A stretch of 64,000 bases of DNA from Strongylocentrotus purpuratus (GCF_000002235.5 NW_022145605.1:39164358-39228357); one strand, 5' to 3'. Numbered from the stretch's first letter, positions 23,603 through 36,800 are shown. Program-made: numbers and translations. Notes: generated by a model not told the origin, from the sequence alone.

Positions 23603-25525
23603 CAGGGGCGTCGCCAAAGGGGGGGGTGTGGGGGGGTGCGACACCCCCCACCTGTCAGGATATTGTCGGTAAAATTGCGCTGCCGTCGGGAAAAGAGAAA
23701 AGGGGGAGGGGAAAAAAGAGAGGGAAAAAAGAGAGGGAAAAAAAGAGAGGGAAAGGGAAAGAAAAGAAAAAAAGAAAAGGAAAAGAAAAGAAAAGAAAGA
23801 AAGGAAAAGAAAGGAAAGAAAGGAAAAGAAAGGAAGAAAAGAGAAGAAAGAAAGAGAAAAAAGAAAAAGAGAGAGGAGAGGAAAGAAAGGAAAAGAAAGA
23901 AAAGGAAAAAAGAGTGAAAGGGAAACAAAAGAAACGGGGGATGAAAGAGAGGAGAGAGAGGGAAGATAAGAGACTGAGAGAGGAGGAGTGGGACTAAAAG
24001 AGACGAGGGGGTTGTTGGGTGGAGTCGTCTCGTCGAGGGAGCAAGAAAGACACGGGTAAATATGTTGCTGTGTCGGGTCAGCTGTGTCGGTATTCTTGCT
24101 CGATCCTCGTGTACTATATCAATGCAGAAGTATATTGTCGGTCGGTCGACAAGTTTTTTTCCCTACGAACTGTGACTTCTTATCCGCTTTGACGACTTCG
24201 AGAGTGACTACAACAGTTACTTGTATTTTCTCGAAGTTTCACTTGCCTATAATATCAGCTAAAGAAATCAGAAGTTTAAAATTTTCGGGGAAACTAAATT
24301 CAAACAAGGTTTAAGAGTCAACAACGGTACGACGAATCGTCTTTCTTTCTTTATATTGTGATGAAACGCCCAAAATTCTGCGCTTCGCGCGGAAGGGGAA
24401 ACTTCATTTAGACGAGTCGAGAACGGTACAACGAATCGTCTTCGTTCTCTAATAATTTCAGGAAACGTCAAAGCTTCCGCGCTTCGCGCGAGAGGGGGAA
24501 ACTGAATTCAGACAAAATTAATAGGGCTTATTTAGAGTCGAAAACGGTACAACGAATCGTGTTCTTTCTCTAATAATTTGAGGAAACGTCAAAGCTTTCG
24601 CCCTTCGCGCGAGAGGGGGGAACTGAATTCAGATTAATAGGGCTTAATAAGAGTCGAAAACGGTACGACTAATCGTCTTCTTTCTCTAATAATTTAATAA
24701 AACGTAAAAACTTCCGCACTTTGCGCGGGAGGGGGAAGCTTCATTCAGATAAGCATTAAGAGTCGAGAACAGTACACCGAATCGTCTGCATTTTCTCATA
24801 ATTTAATGAAACGTCAAAGCTTCCGCGCTTCGCGCGGGAGAGGGAAAAACTGAATTCAGACAAGGATTAAGAGTCGAGAACAGTACACCGAATCCTCTGC
24901 TTTTTCTCATGATTTAATGAAACCACAAAGCTTCCGCGCTTTGCGCGGGAGGGGGGGGGGGGGGACTGAATTCCGAAAAGGATAAACAGTCGAGAACGGT
25001 ACAGCAAATCGTCTTCTTTTTTATAATAATTTAATGAAACGTCAAAGCTTTAGCGTTCCGCGCGGGAGGGGGGGGGGACTTTATACAGCCATGGATTACC
25101 AGTCGAAAACGTTCTTTTCCTGATAATTTAAGGAAACGTCTAAGCTTCCGCGCTTCGCGCGGGAGGCCCATCACCCACACCCCACTAATAAGCGCTTTAA
25201 AGTGAATCTCTTGTTCACTACCGCCCATCCCTAAAATAAGATCCTAGCTCCGCGCCTGCATTAAAATATATAGCTATGATGCTGACTAAATTGAAGAAAT
25301 AATTCGTATATTTATGTCGTCGAGGAAAATGACAATTTTGGGCATATGCAAGTACTATAGATAGTCCATAGGAAAAACAATTTAGCCTTCGGCCCCACGT
25401 TTATAGGGTTGAATTTGTAGATATTGGACATTTAATTTTGTCGGTAATTGGTGGCTAGTTTTGTCGGTAATTGTTGGCCTCTACACCCCCCCCCCCCCAC
25501 TGAAAAAGGTCTAGCGACGCCCCTG
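23603..25525. mobile_element. Satellite-bearing non-autonomous hAT element, copy 2 (complete)
   Basis: It starts CAGGGGCGTCGC and ends with GCGACGCCCCTG, its exact inverse. Flanks are a perfect 8-bp duplication, CCTGTTGG (23595-23602 and 25526-25533). In order: the TIR, a G-run, a GTCAGGATATTGTCGGTAAA block, a GA-rich tract (about 23690-23940), a unique middle with TGTCGGTCGGTCGACA, about eight ~110-bp satellite units (about 24290-25160), a fragment ending TAGCTCCGCGCCTGC (about 25240-25259) that resembles another hAT end, then a right block with two TTTTGTCGGTAAT motifs and a C-run. No transposase ORF, so it depends on an outside enzyme. It has fewer satellite units than copy 1. Confidence 0.9.
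24290..25160. repeat. ~110-bp satellite array inside hAT copy 2
   Basis: About eight units with cores near 24380, 24480, 24603, 24717, 24828, 24943, 25053 and 25150. They share GAATTCAGACAAGGATTAA, GTCGAGAACGGTACAACG, AATAATTTAAGGAAACG and GCGCTTCGCGCG with the array at 4740-7250. Confidence 0.88.
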
Positions 25526-27187
25526 CCTGTTGGTCCATTAGAGATCTTTCTATGGGTTTCTGATGGTCCCATATTCTGAATTCCCTATTGAAACCAATAG
25601 TCCAATGGCTTCTATTGGTAAATGAATAATGATAAATCAAAATCGATTTTAGCAACTGTCCACCAAAAAAGTATATCTCAATTGCATTAACTCCATCACA
25701 TAGATCACTTGAAGTGAGTTTAAGAATATCCTTTATTTTAACTGAAGGCTTGTACTATTCTATATAATAAACATACATGAATTGTTTCTTGGTAAGTAAT
25801 CATTATAATCAATATATATCTACTGCTTAAACGTGAATGAAATTGTAACATGATTAAACAAATAATCTATTGGTCATTAGTTGTCGAACGAAAATAAAAA
25901 TCACAAAATTAATGTACATTGTCATAAGTTGCTTAACAAATTATGATAAATGTAATTTTCTGTGAACACGTATAAAGTAATCATGAATATGCATGAGATA
26001 GATTTAGCTGTTGGTTTCTATTGGACCTATTGGTTTCTATTGGTCCTATCGGTTCTATTGGTTTCTATTGGTCTTATTGGTTTATATTGGTCCTATTGGT
26101 TTCTATTGGTCCTATTGGTCCTATTGGTTTCTATTTCTATTGGTTTCTATGGGTAGGCCTACTATTGGTTTCTATTGGTTTCTGATGGTTTAAATGGTCT
26201 CTATTGGATTCAATTCTATGGGTCCAACAGAAACCAATAGACTCCAACAGAAACCATTAGAGACCAATAGAATTTTTTAATGGTCTCTATTGGTCTCTAT
26301 GGGATTTTCGACCTGCCCCCCCCCCGTCCGTGCCTCCGCCACTTCGTGTAGTAAAATAATTTTGCATTATATCGACCCTAGCTCTCATTTGGAACTTTTC
26401 ATTTAGACTAAGTAATTTCATCGCACAGGCAAATCAGTCCGATTTTCACCTCTTATATTTTGACAGTGCATCATTCATGTTGCATGGGCACGTTTCCAAA
26501 TTTCGAGGGGGAGGGGGACACCCCCTTAGCACACTTGCAAGGGGGATATGGTCCCCAAACCGTTTTTTTCTTGGTAAAATGGTATAATGCCTCTCAATAT
26601 AGTTCTTGTAAAGACACTCCGGAATCATTGCACATGCAATTAACTAAAAATGGTATACAGCTCTTCTACTTTGTTCTAACTTGACTATTATGCGAGGCCT
26701 ATTATGCAAGAGAGCAGAAATAGCGACCAATCAAGACGATTTTTAAAATATTAATAATGAAACTTAATGTTCTAGGGCATTTCGGAACCTAACGGCAGGA
26801 TATTATAGGAATTTGCAGTTCATTTTCTTTCCTTGAATTTCAATATTACGGGGGACGTTAATCCGCCTAAAATATTAATGGGAGACGCGCTCGCTGAACT
26901 ACCTCACCGTGCCTGCCGTGAAATTTGTAATAATGTTTTTCCGCAGTTATGAAAGAAATTGCGCGGTAATGAATAAACCTATAGAGTAAAGGATTTGCAT
27001 GGGCGAGTATGAGAAGAAAGTGTCCGTCCTGTTGGTAGACAAAATTAATATCGCAAGAGAATATTATTTAAGGCTTAACAAATCATGGAAAATTATCATT
27101 TTCCCCTCATCTTCAGTCTTTTCTTTATCTCTTTTTCCTTTTTTGTTTTTGATCGGCAAACTTTTGAAGGCAAAAGCCCCCACGAGC

Positions 27188-27475
27188 CCCGCCCCCCCCC
27201 CCCACTCCGAGAACGGACGGACCCCATGCGTATTGCCAAAATGTCCTTTTCGTAACAAAAGAAAAAGGTCGACCCGTATTGACTTTACACACCGGATTTT
27301 TGCTGAAAAAAAAGGGGGGGGGGGTGCTGAAAAAGGCTCGTATACAAAAGAAAAAGGTCGAGCCGTATTGACTTTACACACCGGACTTTTGCTGAAAAGG
27401 GGGGGGGGGGTCGGTTGGAACACGCATATGCGTACCCTAAATAACACTGAGTGGGGGGGGGGGGGGGGGGCCGCG
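27188..27475. mobile_element. Short TIR element, 288 bp, with 8-bp flanking duplication
   Basis: Flanked by CCACGAGC on both sides (27180-27187 and 27476-27483). The termini are C-rich/G-rich (CCCGCCCC..., ...GGGGCCGCG), and the subterminal CACTC and GAGTG are inverted. Inside is a tandem pair of a ~85-bp unit containing GTATTGACTTTACACACCGG, each ending in a G-run. The right block ACCCTAAATAACACTGAGTG is also present at the left end of the element at 31493-31875, so the two are related. Confidence 0.65.
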
Positions 27476-27483
27476 CCACGAGC

Positions 27484-28334
27484 TCACCCACCAGTGCGCC
27501 AGTATCGCTAAGTCCTACGCTCATCTACTGATTCTAAACAACAACAAAAGTCACTTATAAAAAGTTTTGCCCACCCCCCCCCCCCCCCACTCCCAAACAA
27601 AAATCTCTACAAATTCAATTAAATTATCAAATACCTACGCAGTTCGAATTCTCGAGAAAAACGAGAAAAATTGGCGACGCTTGGAATAAGCGCCATCTAC
27701 GGCCTGAGTTCGTTTTGACACATAGAGATATTATATGTTTTGACATGATATTCATGTTAGTCGATTTATTTTTTATTTTTTTAAATAAGTCCTTATTGAA
27801 AGTCATTCATAAATCATAATAATAATTATGCATTACTCTGCTGTAGCCCCCTCCTCCTGGATAATTTGAAGATAACAATTTTAGCAACCGCCATCAGACA
27901 GGTTCGAGTGTTTCTTTACACATCCTCTTAATTGCTAATTGGCCTATACAATGAAAGAAGACTGAAACACTCATTTGCAAAATGGATTAATACCATAATC
28001 ACTTTGCTCGCTTGCTATAGCAAAATTACAAAAACTGGAAAGTTGGTATTCGGCATGAGAACTCTAGTAAATTGGTACTCCCTCCCCCCCCCCCCCCCCC
28101 CACCCCGCTCCACTACAATAATCGAAGACATGAAACATTTAATAACGCCTTGGAACTAATAAACAATTACATTATGAAACTATAGTTGCGTTGAACGCGT
28201 TATTAAATGTTTCATGTAATGTGGTTACACGTCGCTTTTATATTATTTTCATAATCATTTCATGATGAGCTATTATTATGGATGGGCATTACAAGACATT
28301 GTCTGATACTATATAAGAAAGAAGCCCACGAAGA
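27484..28334. other. Gene-free stretch
   Basis: No gene recognised. It holds poly-C runs at about 27571-27588 and 28084-28103 and a 17-base word (TAAATGTTTCATGTAATG-like) near 28134 and 28203. The rest looks unique. Confidence 0.4.
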
Positions 28335-28925
28335 TATTTATGTGAATATTGTTTATTTGTTCTAATTCGCTATATTATTTTCCATAATGTTTATTGGTTC
28401 CGATTCGCTATTTCATAATGTTTATTGATTCAAATTCGCTGTTTCATAATGTTTATTGGTTAAAATTCGCTATATAGTTTCATAAAGTGTATTGGTTCCA
28501 ATTCGATATGTTTCATAATGTTTATTGGTTCCAATGCGCTATAAAATTATGTTTCATAATGTTTATTGGTTCCAATTCGCTATTATGTTTCATAATGTTT
28601 ATTGGTTCCAATTCGATTATGTTTCATAATGTTTATTAGTTCCAATTCGATATGTTTCATAATGTTTATTGCTTCCAATTCGATATGTTTCATAATGTGT
28701 ATTGGTTCCAATTCGCTAAATGTGTATTGGTTCCATAATGCTTATTGGTTCCAATTCGCTATAATGTTTCAGTGGTTCCAATTATGTTTCATAATGTACA
28801 TTGGTTCCGATTCGCTATAATTATGTTTCATAATGGTTCCGCACTCGCTATTATGTTAATGTTCATTTGTTCCAATTCGCTATAATTATGTTTCAAGTTT
28901 ATTGATTCCAATTCGTGTATTCGTA
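28335..28925. repeat. ~31-bp minisatellite
   Basis: About 18 units of TTCATAATGTTTATTGGTTC followed by CAATTCGCTAT, with some units extended by ATTATG. Units vary by small deletions. TATTGGTTCC overlaps in sequence with the nearby ATTGGTTTC satellite. Confidence 0.9.
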
Positions 28926-29354
28926 TGTTTGTTTATATATTCAACGTTAGTCATACACGCCGCTTTGTTTTTTTTAATTATGTCTATTGGTTCCACGTCG
29001 ATACACGTTTCACATTAATTTTTAAGGCTATATATAGAAAAAAATGTATCAGCTGCATGCGGTGAAATGAACTGGGGATCATCAGATTTACGGTAATGAG
29101 ACTTTTATACAGGAGAAGCCAATTTTAGCTTACTAGAGTAAAACCAATAAAGGTTGGGCAAATTTAGCCTTTTTATCATCAACCGATTGCACGAAAGAGT
29201 TAAAACATGATTTGATAACACTCTCATTTAAAAAAATACTTCCAAAAGTTCCAATTAACGACGAGTCACAGCACTTTCCAAACTTCAGTGAAACTTAAAT
29301 ACCAAATAAAATTGTACAATGATTTTAGGTGGTCGGGAAGAATTCAAAACTTGT

Positions 29355-30397
29355 CAGTGGCGAATCCAGGAATTTCTTACCGGGGGGGGGGGGGGGGGGC
29401 ACAAAATCGCATGGGGTGAAATATATGAAAAACGATGGAGTGAGGCGTCAGCGGCGAGGGAGCGGAGCGACCAAGCGGGGGTGGGTCTGGTAGGGGGTCA
29501 GAACCCCCTCCCTGAGTAGTAAGCATTTAATTTTAGAACCACATTAGGTGCATTTTCAGGCACTTCCTGGAGTAATTGCTTTCTCCTACCCTCTCAAAGA
29601 GTAGGGATCCAGGGGCGGATGATGGAATCTGGCTTTTTGCTAAGGGGGGGGGGGGGGGGGTTGACCCAATGACGACACGGAACATCGTCCACGAGCCGCG
29701 AGGCGATATTTGTTGTTGTTGCTATTTTGAACTCCCGTAAGTGATGTTTTCCTGGCATCTACTGACACAATGAAGACCATAAAAAGCAGTGCATGATAAT
29801 TACGTCTTTTTAAATCAAGTAACAGTTTAAGGGGGGGTCGACCCAAAGACGATGCAGAGCATTGTCCACGAGCCGCGTAGCGGCGAGGCGTTTTTTTTGG
29901 GTGCTATTCAACCCCCGTAAGTGATGTTTTCCTGGCATCTACTAACACAATGGAGACCACAAACAGCATTTCATGAGTAACGTCTGGCCCCAATATCGGA
30001 AAATTAATTCAAGACTAAGTTATAAGTTAGAAGTTAGAAGTTATAAAGGAGATACAATCTTTGGTATTAGTCATGTTCGACTTAAAATTGCATCCCTCCC
30101 CCCGCCCCTTACCCGGTAAAAAAAAAACACCTTCTTATAATATCATCCCCTTTTCTCTCCTCTGTCTTTCCGCCTTTCTTCTTTTTCCGCCTTTTCTCTC
30201 CTCTCTCTCTTTCCCTTTCCCCTCCTTTTTCTTCTCTCCCTTTTCTTTCCTCCCTCTCTTCTTCTTCTTTCTCTTATCCCTTTTTTTCTTTTTCCTCTCC
30301 TTTTTCTTTCCCCCTCCTTTTTCTCCTTTTCTTTTTTTTTTTGGCCGGGGGGGGGGGGGGGGGCACGTGCCCCCTGTGCCCCCTGGATCCGCCACTG
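29355..30397. mobile_element. hAT-like composite element
   Basis: The left end is CAGTGGCGAATCCAGG and the right end is the inverse of CAGTGGCGGATCCAGG. The 5-mer CTTGT flanks both (29350-29354 and 30398-30402). Inside: G-runs next to both ends, a second hAT-like start at about 29610 (CAGGGGCGGAT), ~190 bp (29640-29830) inverse to 6815-7010, a near-duplicate of that block at about 29833-29970, and a 200-base CT-rich tract (about 30125-30330). It may be several nested insertions. Confidence 0.55.
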
Positions 30398-30539
30398 CTT
30401 GTGCACACTCACCCCCCCCCCCCCCCCTCCCCCTCTTCATCGCCCACATTCAAGCCCACATTCAAGTTGGGAGCGGCCTCTACAACATCAAAACAATATG
30501 GGCGTGACCACGCCGCATACACAATAATCAGTCGCCCGT

Positions 30540-30801
30540 AGCAAACATCTTTTTTTTTTTATATAACTTCTACATACACGCGGCCACGGCCGTATTGTAG
30601 CGCCGATTTATACGGTACGGCCGATCGACGGTACCATTCGATTGTACGTTTGTACAACTTCATGATCCGGCTGTATTTTCGTGGAGAACAAATCCGTCTT
30701 TATTGCCATATTCTACGACGATAATAACAATGTTCACAAGTTGATGACAAGCATTGTCAGTTATCCTATCAAACTTGTTAAAGGATTATAAAAGAACAAA
30801 G
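30540..30801 (+). promoter_or_regulatory. Likely promoter and 5' UTR region of the TLCD1/2 gene
   Basis: This is the only stretch free of transposon sequence directly before the first TLCD1/2 exon. It is locally richer in CG-containing words (GCGGCCACGGCCG, GGTACGGCCGATCGACGG, about 30580-30640). No TATA box at a convincing position. The start site is not determinable. Confidence 0.35.
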
Positions 30802-33800
30802 ATGGATCAAATCGAGTCGAATCTACGGATCCATGTCGAGGCCGGACTGAACGAAGTGCCCGCTGTTTGGTCGGTAGTGTTGTATACTTTGTTCGGGGCA
30901 GTTCTGGGCTTCCAATGCTACAACCAAGCCCTCAACTACGTTCCCGCTCCTGAAAAATATTCTGGTGGGAATCGGTTTAAATGGCGCAACGTTATGGCTT
31001 CTTTTCTTCATGCTTTCCTCACGGGAACTGGATCAGCTTATTGGTAAATTCCTGATGTATTTTTTTTCTCATTAAAAGTTTTAATCAATTTTACTTTTTT
31101 GGATTTGGAATGACAAAATTTGATTTTGAAGAAAGAGTTTGAAAGAGAAGTTGTTGATTGTAATTTTGGCATGTCTTGAATCGTGTTAATTTATTTGCTT
31201 TGCCTTGGAACTTGCTTCTTAGTGTTATAAATTGTTGCTGTTTGACTTCTTGTTTTTGTGTTTTGTCTTCTTAACTTTTGTTGAGGAGTGATCACAGGTC
31301 TACGTGGAGGGGATGGGAGACGGGGGAGATGATGAAGTAGATGAGGGAAGTAGGGAAAGGACTAACCAGTTCACAAATCACTTTCCCTGGTTTTACTTTT
31401 GTTTTTTGTATAGCCTACAATGCCCTTCATTTGTTTAATCTACCAGAATGGAAGAATTCAGAGGAAGAAGATGAAATCATCTGATTGCAGCCCCGGCCTC
31501 CCCACTCAGTGTTATTTAGGGTACGCATATGCTTGTACCCTCTTTTTGAAAGCACCCCCTATCTGAGGACTGCCAACATTTGCGAACCCCCCTTTCGCGG
31601 GCTTTTCGCAGGCTTTTCCTGCCTTGGAGACAACCCTAAATCAGGAAAAATGCTCAATGTACCCCCCTAAATTTGGAATAATTTCTCAGGAGTCCAAAGA
31701 GATGAGAGAAAAAAAGAAAAACACCCCCGTTTCAAAGAAATCTCCGGGTGAAAAGTCAAATACACCCCTTTTTTTACAATTCTCGGGCCGGATTTTGTCA
31801 CACAAAAAGTACCCCTTTACCGGACATTTTGGCAACACGCATGCGGTCATTCCGACCTCTGAGTGGGGGGGCCGGGATTGCAGCCTGGTGAATGTCAACT
31901 TTAATACAGAGTAATGCCTTTCTGGCTCTGAACAGAGAAATTACACATTACCTCTGTACAACATCATACTAAGATGCATACATGTAGTATCCAACAGATT
32001 GACAATATTTAGTATAATATTTTTATGTAGAATAAAGAAGAAAAAACATGTTCAAAAGCGACAAGGGCAAAACTCTTCTTAGATGTATGTTACATGAGTG
32101 CCTCTGATATCTCATTCAGCCAACCAAATTAATTTTGTTTTGCCTCAAATTTCTGGTAAACTTTAAAGGTACAACATCCACTGAATAGGGCATTCTATAG
32201 TATTCATTCATTTTTTAATTTTTTTTTTTTTTTTTTTTTTTTTTTTGGGGGGGGGGGATGGTTTAAATCACAGTCAAACTTGCTTTAGTGACCATCTGTC
32301 TCTAGAGAGAAAGACCACATTTTTAGTTTCCCTTGAAATTGGTTTCTTATTGAAACATGTACTAAAGTAAAGGATCCTGTAAACAAAGACCACCTGTCTA
32401 CAAAGACCACTTTTTGTGTTTCCCTTGGGCTGTCGCTATAGACGGGTTTCACTGTAGTAAATCTCTTGTTAAAATGTTGTTCACTGTACATGTACAGTAC
32501 ATCTATGAAGTGAAAACAATTAGTCATATATTGTATTTCTGGCAGGGCCATTATTCTGTTGGCACTAGCTTAGTAATTTCCTGTCCTTATCTGAACCACA
32601 TAAACTTGAGCATTAGTGCGATGTCAAGGCGTGCAGAGTTTTTTTGAAAACTCTTAACTTCATAATTTGTGATCCATCAAAGTAACTTTCACCCTATCCT
32701 TGAGTGACAGAAGAAATCGTGCTGAATTCACAGGCTATGGGGAATTTGATTTTTGTATTTCTAAAGTTCTCAAGCAATTTTTTGTCACCATGGTAATCAG
32801 GAAATAGATGCTGATGATAATGATAAGAGCATCTACTACCACTACTACAATGTACTACTACTATACTTGCTACTCATGCTAATACTAGCAGACCTGTGTA
32901 AGTTTGCAGGTCTGTGTAAACCATTGTCAGCTTGATTAAAGTCACTGAGTAGTCGGCTCTCACAGGGAATTCGACACCGTTCGGGTGTTTACCCAATAAC
33001 AGGTGTTGTCAATCACCAGGGTTAGCCTTGAGTTTAATGACCATTGGACCTTATGTAATGCTTTGATTTGCCGAAGACTCTCGAGCTCTCCCAGAGATTG
33101 GGGGTAATTCTTGACTGGACTATGGGTTTGCTGTGTGCAAAATTGTACCCCCATTAATGGTATTTCCACCAAGTCTGGTGTCAGCGAATTATGGCCTTCT
33201 GCACATGGAAACTGGCGATCCACTCCCTTTAACAAGACAGAGAGTCTGAGCAAGAAGACTACATGTATACAGACAATAGGCACTGCTCTGTAGCTGCTTG
33301 ACACAACCAGAGACGAACCAAGATATAGGCTCTGCTCAAGACTTAATGGACTTGTGTATATTGTGCCAAATAAGAGTCTGTACCTGCAGACTTGGCACAC
33401 AGGTAGGCTTACAGTACATGTACAATCAAATTTCAAAGCACTAAAAGTAACAAGAGCACAAGGAAACTTTGCAGAATGCCTTTATAATATAACCAAAACA
33501 GTGCACAACTTTTCATAACATCAACAACTTACATAGGGTTTTTTGTGTGTATGGATAGTTCAGTATAACTATAGAGCTAAATTGAATTGATATGAGAATG
33601 CTTGGGTACCCCCTTTGTATGAAGTTTGTAAACTATAATACTATTTACTCAACAAATAGGTTTTGATATGGTTCTATGGTCACTCAGCGGACAAAGGCCG
33701 TAAATAACTGACCAGCTGAAAAGTATTGAGGGGATTATTTTCTTAATCGATGTCACAAGTTAAACTTTCAAAGACTAGAACGAATCGTTCTTTTGTAGTT

Positions 33801-36800
33801 TTGAGTTGTTCAAATTAAAGCACATTACATGTACTTGCAAAATTGATGTGCTATTTTGCTGTCACAGAAGCTATTTGTACATAAGGAATTAGCTCTATCA
33901 ACATACTGTACGTGTACAACAGTTGTAAACTGTAAGTACTTTAGACAAGAAAAGCCTTTCACACTTTTGGTACCGAACCCTGTGTACTTTGTACAGAGTA
34001 TAACCAACTAACCATGTTATATTATACAGTTATTGACTGGCAGGGGGTGTAGTATAACATTATTTGGACCGCTGAAGGTAGTTATATTTCCCAAGTGGTC
34101 ATATTTTCCCGAAGCGCACAGCGCTGAGGGAAAATATGGTCACGAGGGAAAATATAACTCCCTTCAGGTCCAAAGAATGTTATATACCCCCTGCCAGTCA
34201 ATAACTGTTATATTAGATAGCCTTGGTTTTTTTTTTCTCTTTCGGGGACAATCAAAGTTATTGAAAAGTAATCTGTCGAGATAGTTCAAGAAAGAAAAAA
34301 AACCTTAAAAAAAAAAAATTATAAACAAAATTTGGGGGAAAAAAAAAAAAAAAAAAAAGAAAAAATCAAAAAAAAAATTCTTACCCCATTTTTTTTACCC
34401 CATAAAAGCATTTTTGGGGAAAAAAAGAAAATGTGGAAAAAATAATTTCAAGGGAAAAAAAAATATTGAAAAAATATTGAACAAATTTCATGAAAAAAAA
34501 ATATTGAAAAAATAAAATGACCGTCGGTAATGGTGTTATGTGTGTAATTGGTGACATACAGTCCTCAAGAGGGCGACATGCATTGATTAAAAATATATTC
34601 TTTTCACCGGCCGGTACAATATAACCAACCAGGAAAATATAACAATTTGGACCCTCGCAATTGATATCACGTGACGAGCTCTGGACCAATCACATCTCGG
34701 TTTCTGTCTAAGCTATCTAATATAATACATTAGACCTCCATGTACATTGTACAATTCTACACTGGGGAATACTGAAAAATATCTTTCGCTGATAAATGAC
34801 AATACATACATGTGCAGGTATATGTACAATCACACTTTTTTTTTGTACAAAGTTCGTTACAAATAAGCGAAATATTATTGCAGTATACTAAACTGCAAGA
34901 AATGTTGACTTATAAATCACACACCTACAACAATAAGAGAACCCCTTTTATGTATACTTGTACATTCTTCTGGGTCCCACTGAGAATGCATGTTAATTGT
35001 TAACACAACCAATTTCCATCATTATAGCCAGTAAACAGCGTTGAATCAAAATGAATTGACATGGCTATTATGCGACTTGAAATGAAGCAACTACTATAGT
35101 TTACTTGATCACACAGTAATCGATATTTGAGATCATTGTACTAACATAACACAGTGACCATGTACAGTAAGTACACAATGGGCAGGGATAGATACTGTAG
35201 ATAATACTTGATCTCAATTTGATATCCTCACAATCCATGATCCAAGGTTGCTGCTGTGCACAAGTAGAATGTACATACGGTATGTACATTAGGTAGAATT
35301 CAATCATCATTCAAATCATAAAACAATCAGTGCTATACTGTACATGTACATGTACAGTATGCGGGCCTTATATGACAGAGGAATGAAACAGGACTGCTGT
35401 AAAATAAAAATTAATAACTGCAGGGTGGTTTTGTAGTATAGAAGTAGAAGTACTACTGTAGTATATCCTCCTTGGTAGTAGTATAGTAGTAGTAGTAGTA
35501 GTATTAGTAGTAGTAGAACATACATTGTACATTGTACATTGTACATGTACATGTACTGTAGTAGTACTATTGCATTGGTTGAGTTTTTGAGGACAGTTTC
35601 ATGCCTTAAAGTAGACCTACATGTACATGTAGATATATAATTGTAATCATTCACAACATGCAATAATCTTGATTTTCTGTTTTTCTCGCTACCGGTATTT
35701 GCAAACAAGTCTTGCCATGGAAATGGCTGTCATGAACAATTTGGAAAAGTTTTTTGTTTTTAACAATACAATACATGTACTGTACTCTACATGTTATGAA
35801 AAAAGAGGTCACTTATAGTTCATTGCAAAATGCAAGTAGAGTATCCGCAGTGTAGTTTAAAAGGAAATAATCAAACATCCATGTGTTAATATTTGCACAT
35901 CACTCATAAGTCATAAGTCATAACGCACTTCAGATCTAATGTTTGCTTCTTGTATAACGTGATGTTAGGCCTGTTTCCATTAGCCCGCGTTGTGTAACAC
36001 TAGGCCTGTTACCATCAGCCTGAGTTTTCTAAAAAAGTCTGCTGCTTCAAAGCCCCTGTGATCACAAATTTGCAAGCCCTAAAATCTCAAATTTATCTTT
36101 AGCGGCAAAATGAGTTTATGAATGTACAATTGTACATGTGCGAAATTTCAGATCAAAAGACTATGGTTTTCTCTCTGTGAGTACACATCAAACAGGGTGA
36201 ATAAAAGGAATAATCATCATCAACATAATCTCAATAATATTATTATGATTTTGGGTTTATAAACCGCTTCATACATGTACATGTACAGGGGTACATCAAC
36301 GATATCAGGGTTTTTACGGATATATCTAAATACCCAGGTCTGTTGGTACAGACTACAATGTATGTGCCATATTTGTTGTAGGTAAACAAACGCGAGTGTG
36401 TAGAAAATCAGCAGCTCCATTCATCCGCTCTCCATGAATGTGACCTACATTGGGGACGGTTGTATAATATCCAGGGGACATGTTCACATGTGAAATTAAT
36501 TTGTTAATATTTTTTGGCGAGTTGCCTGAAAGATTGCATCAAAGGTTGCACATTGCCTGGCAATCCAGCAAACTGACATACATGTACATGTAGGATGTAC
36601 AGTGTACATGTGTATGTGACTTTAATCATTTAAAAATTAAAATTAATTAATACACATGTACTTTTGTGAGAAGCCCAGCGTAACATTTGTGTTTAGGGTC
36701 ATCTACAATGCCCACGATTTACTATTCTCTCCTTTTTTTCATGATTTTCATCCCATACCATCATTATTATTTAAAAATAAATATAGTACATGTACATGTA

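Larger units (their letters stand above)
23320..26310. repeat. ATTGGTTTC-type satellite, interrupted by a hAT
   Basis: Degenerate units built from CTATTGGTTTCTATTGGTCC and its inverse (GGACCAACAGAAACCATTAG) occur at about 23330-23602, 25526-25655 and 26010-26300. The 23-25 kb portion is split cleanly by the hAT at 23603-25525. Orientation flips inside the array (23340-23500 is the inverse of 23520-23600), so it is a mixture of direct and inverted units. No gene is seen between 25655 and 26010. Confidence 0.8.

Noticed and set aside
30061-30507. 148-codon frame and its opposite-strand partners
   Set aside because: A CT-rich tract next to hAT ends; the translation is Phe/Pro/Ser filler with no domain.
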